Source: Chara braunii (lineage: Eukaryota > Streptophyta > Charophyceae > Charales > Characeae). Taken from it: a DNA stretch of 49,595 nucleotides. Of this stretch, positions 19,056-29,341 are shown one piece after another. The DNA lies in contig BFEA01000077.1 in the NCBI GenBank assembly GCA_003427395.1, positions 529,494 to 579,088 on the forward strand. The letters run 5' to 3'. Both the position numbers and the translations under genes were made by a program. Numbering within the stretch: position 1 is the stretch's first letter; the number at the start of each line of letters is the position of its first letter. The notes beneath the pieces were generated by a model. That model did no database searches, was not told where the DNA came from, and worked only from the letters and a program-made list of their open reading frames with translations.

Positions 19056-19375
19056 GTACTTACTTGCCATCCAAGTCCTTCACAGTTGCCCACTGGCCCT
19101 TACAGTCATCCACAACCACTTGCAATCACCTTCTTCCACCTACTACTACTCATACAACACTCAGTTTGTTTGAACTTTGTTCCCTCCCTGTCATAGTCTG
19201 TCCAGGCAGTTTCCAGTACTTACTTGTCAGCCAAGTCCTTCACAAATGCCCACTGGCCCTTACAGTCATCCACAACCACTTGCTATCACCTTCTGCCACC
19301 TACTACCACTCGTACAATACTTAGTTTGTTTGAATTTTGTTCCCTCCCTGTCATAGTCTGACCAGGCAGTTTCCA
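19056..19375 (+). repeat. 160-bp tandem duplication
   Basis: Two 160-bp units starting GTACTTACTTG and ending CAGGCAGTTTCCA, about 93 percent alike by eye, inside an intron. Confidence 0.9.
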
Positions 19376-19656
19376 GTTAGTTCACTCCCTGTCACAAGTC
19401 TGTGGAGGCACTTCCCCTCAATCCCCCCCCTTATTTTCACAGTCAATGCCAAATCCCCGCCCATACCTTTCTCTAGCTGTTCCTCACACTTCACAAGCCA
19501 TGGTACTAATTCCTAAGCCAAGTAAACCAAATACCTACTACTGGCCAAGCAGCTAGGAAGACGTGACGAGAACGAGAATTATTAAAACTAACGTTTTGAA
19601 AAGATTAAGCGACCAAAGTAGCCATGAGCTGCTACAATGTTATAAGTTCCACTTAC

Positions 19657-19744
19657 CAGAAGCAAACCAATGATGTTCTTTGGAGACCCCGAATAAACAG
19701 GGATGCGACTGTGTCCTCTTCGCAAAATTTGGTTCATAACATCC
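19657..19744 (-). CDS. Exon of DUF21/CBS-domain (CNNM-like) protein, CBS1 core
   Basis: Acceptor TGTCTTTCCAG precedes GGATGTTATG and a perfect donor GTAAGT follows TTGCTTCTG. The 88-bp exon encodes DVMNQILRRGHSRIPVYSG and SPKNIIGLLL. RGHSRxPVYxGxPKNIIGLLL is the hallmark first CBS motif of plant DUF21 proteins and CNNM relatives, where CBS pairs bind nucleotides. Joined to the exon at 37876-37943 in phase 2, the codon AG|G restores Arg and the homology runs on without a gap. Confidence 0.95.
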
Positions 19745-21219
19745 CTGGAAAGACATAAGGCAAACAAGCCTACCTCAGTTGGTACACCCATGATCTGTTG
19801 AAACACAGACCTGAGTTCAAATCCCACTGACTCAGATGGTTGAAACAACTCTGAATTTACCTGGGGCCAGTCTGTTCAAAGATAATATTCTTCAAGGATG
19901 TTGCCCTTTTTTCCTTAAAAAAGAAAAAGCCAAGGTGAGAACAGTGTCTCTCTTTTTCTCTCTTGGTTGACCATTCTGAACAAATCCGATGAAGCAAAAA
20001 ATGCATGAGACCAGAAGCACAAGTCTTAAACAGCTGGTGAAAGGACATTCAAACAGGTACATAATTCTTCAAGATAGCCTAGTCCAGCTCCTGCCGCAGA
20101 ATGAGAATGTTCTGGTGAATGTATACCAGCGAGGATGTAAAGGTTGGTGGACATCTCACTAGGAAGAAGCAACATGAACAGGAAATAGGCTGTAGCCTTG
20201 TAGGAGATGAATCATCTCTACCATACCTAGTCTATGGAATGTCGAACGTGAAACCGAATAGAAGTCAGCATATTCCTCTAGAACCGACTACTTCCTGATA
20301 ACAACATTCACTTCTAGGAGCAATGAACAGCATTGACAAAGGCCAGCAAGAATAGCTCTAGAGGCAATCTAGGAAATCTGGCAGCCTTCCGCGGCTGAGT
20401 GGAGAGAAGTGAGCAAGCGAGCAGACTCTTAGGCGTGCACAACACGCGATAACAGGAAGATTGCAGCAGTGAATCAGGGGTAAATCCTTTGAAAAGGAAG
20501 CAATCAATGCCCTTGCCTCAGGGTTCCTCAGCCATAACGGAGGGAAGTGTGCGTGAGTGCATTTTTGTAAGGGATGCTAGACCCGGTCTCCCACCTTTAA
20601 CATAACGTCACTTTTCTTAGTTTCTACCCAAAAGAAAAGAAAAAAGGGTTAGGAACAGGCTCCAACGAGTCCCACGTGACACTGCGATGCATCTTGCGCT
20701 CCAGCATAGGGGCAACGCACTTCGCCGCGCGAAACCCTACCGCACTGCTGTGCAAGGCGGCTCCGCACCACACCACGTAAGTCTAATCCCACTTCTTGCG
20801 CAAAAAACCGTGTTCACGCGCAGGGAAGAAGAGGGCGCTACTGGAGAAAACGCCAGTGGGATAAGAGGCACAGAGACGAAAAAGAGATGAGGAGGAAGAT
20901 CGAAAGGAGGAGGAGAGAGCTACAGGAGAGACAGTGTGATAAGCAGCAGGACAAAAGACAACAAGATAAAGGGAGTTTGTAGAGCTGAATGGCGACTTAC
21001 CAATTGCAGAAAGTACACGACTCAAGACCTCGTGGTTCTCCCTAGGCCTAGATCTCACTAGACAGTCAATAGTGTTAGCACATTCACCGAGAATTGCCTC
21101 CACTTAGATCAGAAAGGATGCGTCTCAAGGAGGTTCACTGGAGATAATGTAATGATATGGGCAGAGTCAGTGAAATTTACAACGGACTGGACGATGAACG
21201 TTTTTTTTTCTTTGATAAA

Positions 21220-21370
21220 ACCGGTCCTTATAGCTCCGGCTCCATTTCCATTCTGGGGAGCATCAGTCCGGTTCCTATTCCACCGACAATTCAGAATAAA
21301 ACATTACATCATGAAACCCACTCACGCTTCCTTCCTTCCGTCCGGCCGAAGGATCCCTGACCAGCATTGA
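21220..21370 (+). repeat. Dispersed repeat, copy 1
   Basis: CTCCATTTCCATTCTGGGGA through ACCAGCATTGATTGCT is matched by 35705-35850 with indels. Family unknown. Confidence 0.6.
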
Positions 21371-21459
21371 TTGCTCCAACATCGTGGAGGATTGACTGTC
21401 AGCTTGCCTTACTGCCTCCTTTCCTCTCAGGTCTACTGCATGAACCTGTCAGATAAATG

Positions 21460-23532
21460 GTCAAAAGCAAGAAAGGAAAAGAAGCCATGGAAGATGCAAT
21501 ATCGGAATTCGCCCTCCAACATTATGTGACCTGTGATGGAACTAGTCCTTCTGCTGGCTGGGAACTCTGCGTTCTCCTCCCTGCTTCTGAGTTGTGTCAG
21601 TCTTTCCACCGTGTGCGAGAGTCAATTATCTCTGCCACTTTGCCCCTTGCAAGCCACATCTTAGTGAAATTTGCCTTGATTCTTTTCTGTTGCTCTTCGT
21701 CATCTGGCATGGATTGTCTTGTCTTATGCCACTTGCAAAGAATCTCTGCCTGAATCAGGGTCCTTGTCTCCACTCATACCTTCTCCCTTGGAGTTGAGAG
21801 TCCCTCAATGGTTCTGCAGCACCTTTCCTTCCAGATGGACCACAGCGTTGTCTTTCTGATCATTCCAAACCACACTTTTTCTGTCTTACGGAATTGAACT
21901 GGGATGTTAGTCCATAGAAGGAGTTGAATGGGATATTCAGGGAGGGGAATCGAGAAGAGGGAGTCCCAGAGATCCGAGGCTCTTGCCCAGTATTCCATTG
22001 CCTCTCTACAGCATATCAGGCAATGTAGCATATCTTCTGGTTCATTTTCTGAACATACCGCGCATAAATCTGAACTGTTAGGGTCGTTCTTACTTCTTCT
22101 GATATGCAGCCACTGGTTAACCGGAAGTGCTACTTATGAGATAAGCCATTGGAGGCTTCTGATTTTGACCGGGCGGATTGACTTGAATTTCTTCCATGGT
22201 ATTTGTGGGATCTGACTAGACCGGGCGGATTGACTTGAATTTCTTCCATGGTATTTGTGGGATCTGACTAGCGTCGAGGCCTATTAACTTTTGCCATCTG
22301 TTCTTGATTGTTGGGTCAGGATCCTTTATTTTGAAGAGTAAGTTGTATCCCAGTTTTACTGTGTATTCCTGAATGGGGACATTCGTTTTGAGGCTTCTGC
22401 TTCTGTCTGGTGTCCAAGCCCACTCTGATAGATCAAATTCCAAGTCTTGAATCGCCGTATCTGTTCTGAAGCTTGTTTTTGGCCATGATCCCAACACTCA
22501 TAATTTTCTGAGTACAAAAAGGTTTAGGACTGTTCTTTCCACCTCTTGATTCAGAATAGATGGAAGGCCTTGCGTAGAGGGGGTAATTGGGAAAGAAGTA
22601 AACACCGCCAGGGTATCCGGTCCTTGCTGTTTATGGGAGAATTGATAGGCCCTTGATGGGGTTAAATCCTGTATCCTCACTTCCCATTCACCCGATGTCC
22701 AGGTTGAGACTTCACACAACAATTCCTTCCAGCCTTCTGGGATGCAGTTGATAATGGATTGTAGCTACTCGTCTCGTCGGTGACAACCTTTGAGCTGGGA
22801 GGCAAGATCCTGTTTTGTCACCCAGTCCTTTCTCTCCTCATTCCACAGATGGCTCACTTTCCAAACACCATGTTTGATCCAAGATAGCCATCTCCTTCCT
22901 CTAGGCTTAAGGGATAGTTGGTGATCACTTTCGTCTCTCGCCCACGGATTACCAAACAGAGGTTGCCTCAGTACCTCGTCTTTGGATTTGGGTTTACCCA
23001 CCTTCTTCGGCATAACTTCCCGCCATATCCGTAGCAATGCAGTCCAATATGGTGTAGGGGGCCTAGCTTCGCTTGGACCGGTTCCTCTTCGTTGATTTCT
23101 GCGCCCTGTACTTGGACTCCATTCCTTGGTCATTACCCAGAACAGACCAGACATGTTTGCTGGTGAGGCTATGGGTGCTAGGCCCCTGATGCTATCCAAG
23201 GCCAGTTTTTTCCATGTCGTACCAGGTTTAGCCAGAAGTTTGATTATCCATTTAACTTGTAAGGCTTTGGTTTCCTGTTTGGGGTCTATGATACCAAGAC
23301 CTCCTTTGGCTGGTTTCCTTGTAATGTAGTGCCAAGCTCTCTTTGGTATGCAGTTCTCTTTGTTGGGGTCGCCCGACCACAAGTATGCCCTTGCTTTACG
23401 GTTAAGTTCCTTGATTGTATGGTCCGGAACTGTCCAGATTGATGCTATATACCACATCATTGAGAAAATAGATATATTGATGGCTAGTGCACGGCCCAGC
23501 AATGATGTGAATGTGTTACCCCATCTACCCAA
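21460..23532 (-). pseudogene. LINE ORF2 C-terminal region
   Basis: Pieces at 22765-23532, 22498-22722, 22216-22497 and 21774-22031 are successive frames of the post-RT region. Landmarks are SMMWYIASIWTVPDHTIKEL and RKARAYLWSGDPNK, typical of plant LINEs after the RT, and a Cys/His segment MLHCLICCREAMEYW near the end, similar to the zf-RVT domain. Translation on the same strand continues to about 21460. Multiple frame breaks. Confidence 0.7.
22167..22270. repeat. Exact 52-bp tandem duplication in LINE ORF2
   Basis: 22167-22218 and 22219-22270 are identical (GACCGGGCGGATTGACTTGA at each start). As 52 is not a multiple of three it shifts the reading frame. Confidence 0.95.
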
Positions 23533-23533
23533 A

Positions 23534-25114
23534 CTAAACTAATAGTGAGTAGCATAAACAAAGATGAATTAGTAAAAGAAAGATACAAGTTTCCTTCGAA
23601 GGCCACGAAGTGGGAGAGCCTGGAGGAGCTGATAAGAAACCCGAGAAAAGCCGGCCCGAAACTTTTTTTGCGAGTATATTTTGGGCCATCTGAGGGGCAA
23701 AGCCGTCCTTTGTCAGCAAGATGCCTAGATATCGCGTAGGGGTCTCCGGTGTCTCCCATGTCATGTCTGCCTCAGGGCCTCGAAGTTGGGGAGCCTCTTC
23801 CTCCGATAGCCACCAGCCAATTGTTTTCTTCCAATTAATCTTCATTTTTGATGCCAGTCTGAACGCTTCCATTGCTCTTACGAACGCACTGAACGGCGAG
23901 TCTGAAGCTCTTATGAGAACCGTGAGATCGTCCGCAAACATTATTACCTTCGGGAACTGTAGGTGGTGGGCTGTTCCTACATTGACCGCTGGTAGTCTGT
24001 GTATGGAGGGGTCTTTGCGTAGGAATGGTGCTATTGCTTCCATCATGAAGAGGAAGATTGGGGGAGCTAGTGGGTCCCCTTGGCAAACTGCCCGAGATAT
24101 TGGATAACAATCAGAGAGCAGACCATTGACTTGGACGCACCCTATGACGTCATTATACAGAATGCGCACCCACTTCCTAAAATTCGGACCCACTGCCATC
24201 TTCTCCATGCTTGCATTGAGAAAGGCCCAGTTGACCTGGTCATAGGCCTTTTCAAAAAAAAAAAAAAGCATTGCTGTGTTTATCATTTTTTCTCTCACTT
24301 TGTTGGCCGCTTCGCTGAGGGTCAGTACGTTGTCCAGGACGTATCTCCCAGGGATGAAGCCTGTTTGGTCTATATCAAAACTATGACTGTCAGGTCTAGG
24401 ATTCGAAAGGCTAGAGCTTTGGCTAGGATCTTGTAGGGAAGTGTTAGAAGCGAGATGGGTCTATAGTTCCTGATGTCTTCTCTTTCCCCTTTTTTATATA
24501 GCAAAGTGACTACACTGCAGCTCGGTTGGTTTCCCAGTCCCCCCTTGAGCCAGCTGTCATCGTAGAAGCTTATTAAATCGCCCCCTAAGAGCGGCCATAA
24601 CTTTTCCCAGAATTCTTTTGTCAATCCGTCGATTCGTGGAGACTTTATTGTTGTTCATATTTTGTACAACAAATTGCAGTTCTTCAATGGTGATGGGCTT
24701 GTCCAGGGCTTCTGCTTGTTCTTGAGATATCGTTTGTTCCAGGTATTGCAGCATCCTAGTCTGCGCCTCTCTCGTGTTGGGCGGCGTAGGCATAGGGGTC
24801 CTAGTGTGATAAAGCTCTTCATAGAATTTCTTGGCTACATTCAACATTCCTTCACTATCTGTCACTGTTTCAGTTGGATTTGCAAGGGTTTTCAAACCTT
24901 CTATCGTGTTGGCCCTTGAGTTTGCTTTGATTCTTGCGAAGAAGTGTTTCGACATTGACTCACATAGCTCATATTCGTTCATTTTAGCTCTTATTTGCAT
25001 TTCCTTCAGTTCCCACCATCTCCACATAGTGAGTTTTTCTCTCGCCTTCTCGAAAATGCCTGTGTAAAGTGCAGAGGAGGGGTTATCCATAAGATTAGTC
25101 TCTACGATCTTCAA
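23534..25114 (-). pseudogene. LINE reverse transcriptase domain
   Basis: 24370-24624 gives NYRPISLLTLPYKILAKAL. 23534-24298 gives EKAYDQVNWAFLN (motif A), CQGDPLAPPIFLFMMEAI (motif B) and VIMFADDLTVLIR (motif C, catalytic FADD). 24557-25114 is the N-terminal linker with PITIEELQFVV. An A13 run at about 24255-24267 creates a Phe tract before motif A and is near a frame change. The copy is not translatable as one chain. Confidence 0.85.
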
Positions 25115-25270
25115 GGCTCTCTCCAGCGCTTGTTTCCTCTATTTCTTGTCGGACGCTAAATTCCTTGAGATTCTAGCCACGATCTGTGATAATGTGGAGT
25201 AGTTTTCTTGAAACCATTCCCACCGATCCTGTGTGGGTAGGTAGGCGCCCCTCAAATTATGCCAACAATC

Positions 25271-26206
25271 CTAAACTCCTTCCTGAAAAGTCTGGCTCAG
25301 TAGGAAGGAGTTCTTGAGTTTGTGAAAGTTGGACCCCTTTTTGATGTACTGTTCAAAACTGATTATGATTTCGATGGGTTTGTGGTCCAGACCCGGGTAC
25401 AGTGCGAGGGGCAGGATCTCGACGCTTTTAGTCGTCCCCATTAGTGTCCCTGAGATCAGGAAATAGTCAATGAAGGAGAAAGCTATATGGTGGGCATGGT
25501 TCTTTTTAACCAATGTGAAGGCTTTCGTTCCCGGATGCAAGGTCCGGTATGGTTCTTCTAGATTGTAGTCCATCATCAACTTTTGGATGGGCACCGCCTC
25601 CTGTGTAGGCTGACCAGCCGAGGACCTAGCTATACGATCCATGGTAGGGTCTATTGTTGCGTTCCAATCACCTACCAAAATGCAGGTCGACAAAGGGGGG
25701 ATCAAATGACCGATGTTCGTTACAAATGTCGATCTGTCTAGAGAGCCGTTTGGTGAATAGACACTGATTAGTCCGAACTCTTCCTCCTCCTACTTTACAT
25801 CTATAAGGCACCATCTACCCTCTACCATGTCTAACTCTTTACCCACTATCGACCCTGCCGTGTATAGACGGAATGATTTGGGTATACGGATGGTTGTTCC
25901 TGTCGTGCTTGATGTATTATCCGAGGACCATATTTCGTCCTTCATTCCTCCTAGTTTCCTTGATAAGAGTTTTCGAGTTTTGTTCTGTTCTGCTGAGAAA
26001 GTGAGGTGAGTTTCCTGCAGCAATATGATGTCTACGAGTTTATTTGTGTGAACAGTAAGTCCTTGGATTATATCATTCATTTTTCCTTCTTTGTCGATAA
26101 TATTTCCGAGACCATTGACATTCCAGCTCCTAATGACTATCCCTTGTGCCTTCCAATCCATCCGGTCTTCCTTTGCGTTTGCCCCCTTTCTAAAAATCTC
26201 CATCAT
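25271..26206 (-). pseudogene. LINE APE-type endonuclease domain
   Basis: Motifs: RSWNVNGLG and LLQETHL (25790-26206), then ILVGDWNATIDP, FSFIDYFLIS and GLDHKPIEI (25271-25705), i.e. the N, QE, GDxN, DY and DH blocks of the exonuclease-endonuclease-phosphatase fold that nicks target DNA. The frame is broken between 25705 and 25790, and the usual SDH is LDH. Confidence 0.85.
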
Positions 26207-26729
26207 TGGGGCTACAGGGAAGAGGGAGAGGTATGTTCATGGTGTAGACATCCTAGGAGGGGTCCTGATCGCTCGCACATCTCTGTCGAGGCATCACCCG
26301 ACGGGTCCTGATGCACCGTGGTAATAGAATCGTCTAGCTTATATTCCCCCACACTTCCGTTGGTTCCCTGTCCCGTGACAAGGGTCGGTTTTTATCCTAC
26401 TCTCGCGTCCTCATCTTCCCAGTTCTCCATATCACTCTTGGAGCAATCGCTTTTGTAATATCTGTCCAGATCGATGGCGAACGCCCTTGAGTCCAGATTG
26501 TTGTCTCCCTTCGAAATCCCATGAGTCAAGACTTGTGCCACCGAGACCGCCAGCAGTTCCGCTGGAATGCCGGGTCCCGCCAGCACGCTGTACGAAATCA
26601 TTATTACTGTTCTCCATGACCTCCACATCATCCCACTCTTCAGTTTGGTTTCCTCTGACAGTTTTGCGATCAGGGGGGAGAAGGCGCGAGGGGAGTGTCT
26701 CTCTCCATATGATGATCTTGCTGGTCCTC

Positions 26730-27701
26730 CTAGCCTGCTTGGGAGGATCTGTCCTCCAAACCATCGTCCAGGGCAACTGTTTCGTACACGCCCAGTGGGT
26801 ACCCCTCTGTTACCTTTTCTTGAAGAATAATGTCAACGTTTTGTCCTTCCTCAATCCTTGGGATTGTGAAGGACACATCTGTGGCGATCTGCCATTCTCC
26901 CTCTTTCTCGACGTAACTGGCCGCAATCAGCGGGCGAGTGTCCATCAATGTCAATCGTGCTGATTTGGCCGAGGCCACTACATCTGGTGCCTCCCCATTG
27001 ACAATGTGTTGAATGGTCGTGAACTCTGGTGTGTACTCTGCATTCCATTTTATTAATTTCTTTGTTTGGGACACCACCACATCCACTTCTTTTTCCAAAA
27101 GTGAGCGTGCTGATTCCTCTTCTGCCTCTGTTTGATCTGAATGGGGTTCCTTCTTTTTCTGATTTTTCCCTGTCTTGCATTTCTTTGGGCGCAAATCCTG
27201 GAAGTGGTCCTCGGTGTTGAGAACTGTCTTGTCTTTGTTTGCTACGCCTTGTTCTCTCGCCATCTTTTTTTCTGCATATCTGAAGGCAGTGTATTCAGAG
27301 AATTCCTCTACCTTTTCTTTCTTTAGCGTGTCATACTGATTTTTTGACCTCTCAATGTCAACGATTGTCTCATTCTTCCCATTTTTCTGGGATCTCTCAA
27401 TGTGCTTCAGACAGGCTGCTCTGATGTCAAACACATGCTCTCTCTCCCTCTTGGCCTTTTCAATATATTCCCTCAGCCACTGAAGAGACCGCTGGGGCTC
27501 AGACGCACTATCCCCGGCTGCCCCCCCTGTCTCTTCACTGCCCTTGCTTGCTTTGTTATCTGTACTGTCATCGAGGGAATCAGAAACCGTAATTTTCCTT
27601 CCCTCTCCTTCCCTCCTTCCCTCTTCTGCCTGGGTCTGTTCTGTCCCCTTCTTCTCATCTCCGTTCATTGCCTTCCTCTTTTTGAGACCCACCTTTGTCA
27701 T
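26730..27701 (-). CDS. LINE-encoded charged protein, probably ORF1 C-terminal part (323 aa)
   Basis: Lys/Glu-rich with heptad-like segments (residues about 70-180) and no recognised domain. It lies between the knuckle-bearing ORF1 and the endonuclease, in a different frame from ORF1. It may be the C-terminal half of ORF1 after a frameshift, or a separate product. Confidence 0.5.
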   Translation of the reverse strand: MTKVGLKKRKAMNGDEKKGTEQTQAEEGRREGEGRKITVSDSLDDSTDNKASKGSEETGGAAGDSASEPQRSLQWLREYIEKAKREREHVFDIRAACLKHIERSQKNGKNETIVDIERSKNQYDTLKKEKVEEFSEYTAFRYAEKKMAREQGVANKDKTVLNTEDHFQDLRPKKCKTGKNQKKKEPHSDQTEAEEESARSLLEKEVDVVVSQTKKLIKWNAEYTPEFTTIQHIVNGEAPDVVASAKSARLTLMDTRPLIAASYVEKEGEWQIATDVSFTIPRIEEGQNVDIILQEKVTEGYPLGVYETVALDDGLEDRSSQAG

Positions 27702-27811
27702 CCTCTGGGAGTCTACTTCGTCCAGCGTGCGTTTACTATCTGTTGTGTTTTGGCCCTTCCCTCTTGGGCTTCTCGTTCCATCTGTATCAACAATTCTTGA
27801 AAAGCTGCTAG

Positions 27812-29341
27812 TTATTTGCTATATTCCTGCTCTGCCTGTTCTTGGACTGTGTCCAAGTTCCACAGCAGGTCCTCCCTGGCTTTTTCTTCTCTAACCACTC
27901 CTGAGTCGATTACTGGGTTGGTGTTTATCTTTGTTGCATTCCCTGTTACTTTTCCTGTTGCTTTCTTCTGCCATCTGCTGTCTGCAGGGGGGGAAATGTT
28001 GGATTTTTTCACTGAAGGTTCTTGATCAGTGTAGTGCCACACCCAATCTGGGTCATCCAAATTGTCGTCAAACACCCAGCCATCGTAGTTGGAATCCACG
28101 ATGAACCAGGTGCCAAGGGCATCCTCAACTTCCACGAGCACGTTGGGATGGAGTTTTCGCTCCTTCGACTGTTTTGGAAACTTCGGGCAATTCGGATCGA
28201 TTCCCATATGGTCGCGTTCCCTGCATCTGAAACAGATCGGGGAGGTCTTGGTGGAGACTTTAACTTCTAGTACTCTGTTCTCGATCTGGAATTTCCACGT
28301 CAGTGGAAAAAACAGGGGGTCATCTGTCTTGACTTCTAGTAAGGCCGTCATGGATCCACAATGCGGTGCTAGAAGATCTGGAGTCGGCAGGATCCATTTG
28401 AGGATTTTGTTTGCTGGATACTGTCTCTCCAGTCTATCCACTAACAAACCTTGGAATCCCGGTTGAATGTTGTCGAACTGTACCCATAAATTTTCTTTCA
28501 TCAATGTTTGCTTATATGAAACCGTGAAAGTAGGATTTCGCCTTTGAGCAGACAGTTTCTTCCATTTGGTTATCGTACAGGTCAAACCACTGTAGTTCCT
28601 AGACTGCATTTCTGTTGCGATCCGTGCGTGATCTTCATTGTTGAAGAGCACCATGATGTTATTACGACCCCCAACATGTTTGAGTTTAGCCTCCTTCTTG
28701 ATTGTTTCTATGATCCACTTTCTCTTCTCTGTCGGCATGAGATCTGCTCCATTGAATGAAAAATTGAAAACCACTCCGTGCCTTTCGTGGAGATAATCCA
28801 GTTCGGGTATTTTCCCATCAGGGTACTTCCATACAATCACTTCTTCTTTCCTTTCTGTTTTTTGCTTTTCTGTGATTGGTTCGCCTTCGACTTTTGTTTT
28901 TTCAATCAAGAATTTAAGTGCTTCGTTGTCAATGATATTCGGCGTTGTCTTATCCATTTGTTGGTTGCGGTGCATGTAGGTGGCATTCTGAACAGCTTGT
29001 TTGAGAGAGGCCGCTTCGCGGCCTGCAGTTGCACTGGCCATGAAAGCAGAACCAGTGTAGGGTGGGCTGCTTGACTCGGCTACCCTTGTGGAGGGGCTAG
29101 CTTTGTTAGCTTCTGGTGAGGTTCCGTTAACAGCTAAAATGTGGAGCAAAGAGGGAGGGAGAAGGGAGGAGTCAGACCGAGGTGGGAAGGTAGAAGTGGC
29201 CGTGTGGGACGAATTGGGAAGAAGTGGGTATTTGGCGAGGGCTAGGCGAGGGCTAAGACTTGGGCTAAGACTTGAGAGAATGAATAGTTGCCCACCTAAT
29301 GGGGTGGGGGGGAAGCAAGTAGACCGCAAAGCAGTCAGCAA
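27812..29341 (-). CDS. LINE ORF1 protein with CCHC zinc knuckle (509 aa)
   Basis: Residues 370-385 read CFRCRERDHMGIDPNC, a C-x2-C-x4-H-x6-C knuckle one residue longer than the classical form. Residues about 185-360 resemble the RNA-binding fold that precedes the knuckle in plant LINE ORF1 proteins (inference). Met101 (MASATAGREA) is a more natural start than Met1, because the first 100 residues are low-complexity Ser/Pro. ORF1 proteins bind the LINE RNA as a particle. Confidence 0.7.
   Translation of the reverse strand: MLTALRSTCFPPTPLGGQLFILSSLSPSLSPRLALAKYPLLPNSSHTATSTFPPRSDSSLLPPSLLHILAVNGTSPEANKASPSTRVAESSSPPYTGSAFMASATAGREAASLKQAVQNATYMHRNQQMDKTTPNIIDNEALKFLIEKTKVEGEPITEKQKTERKEEVIVWKYPDGKIPELDYLHERHGVVFNFSFNGADLMPTEKRKWIIETIKKEAKLKHVGGRNNIMVLFNNEDHARIATEMQSRNYSGLTCTITKWKKLSAQRRNPTFTVSYKQTLMKENLWVQFDNIQPGFQGLLVDRLERQYPANKILKWILPTPDLLAPHCGSMTALLEVKTDDPLFFPLTWKFQIENRVLEVKVSTKTSPICFRCRERDHMGIDPNCPKFPKQSKERKLHPNVLVEVEDALGTWFIVDSNYDGWVFDDNLDDPDWVWHYTDQEPSVKKSNISPPADSRWQKKATGKVTGNATKINTNPVIDSGVVREEKAREDLLWNLDTVQEQAEQEYSK

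Larger units (their letters stand above)
18148..19656 (-). other. Intron of DUF21/CBS gene (1509 bp)
   Basis: Bounded by GTAAGT at the 5' side and CCCTCAG at the 3' side. It contains two tandem repeats (18255-18383 and 19056-19375) and a foldback (18728-18831). Confidence 0.85.
21460..29341 (-). mobile_element. L1-like non-LTR retrotransposon (LINE), degenerate
   Basis: Order on the minus strand: ORF1 with a CCHC knuckle (27812-29341), a charged coiled-coil-like ORF (26730-27701), then ORF2 in fragments with an APE-type endonuclease, RT and C-terminal Cys/His region (21460-26206). This is plant L1-type architecture. Several stops, frameshifts and a 52-bp duplication break ORF2. A short A-rich stretch (plus-strand T9 near 21201) may mark the 3' end; clear target duplications were not found. 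The element lies in the same orientation as the host gene, inside its long intron. Confidence 0.85.

Noticed and set aside
20783-21103. Possible small gene at 20.7-21.1 kb
   Set aside because: No recognised motif, low-complexity Ser content and location inside an intron with no splice support.
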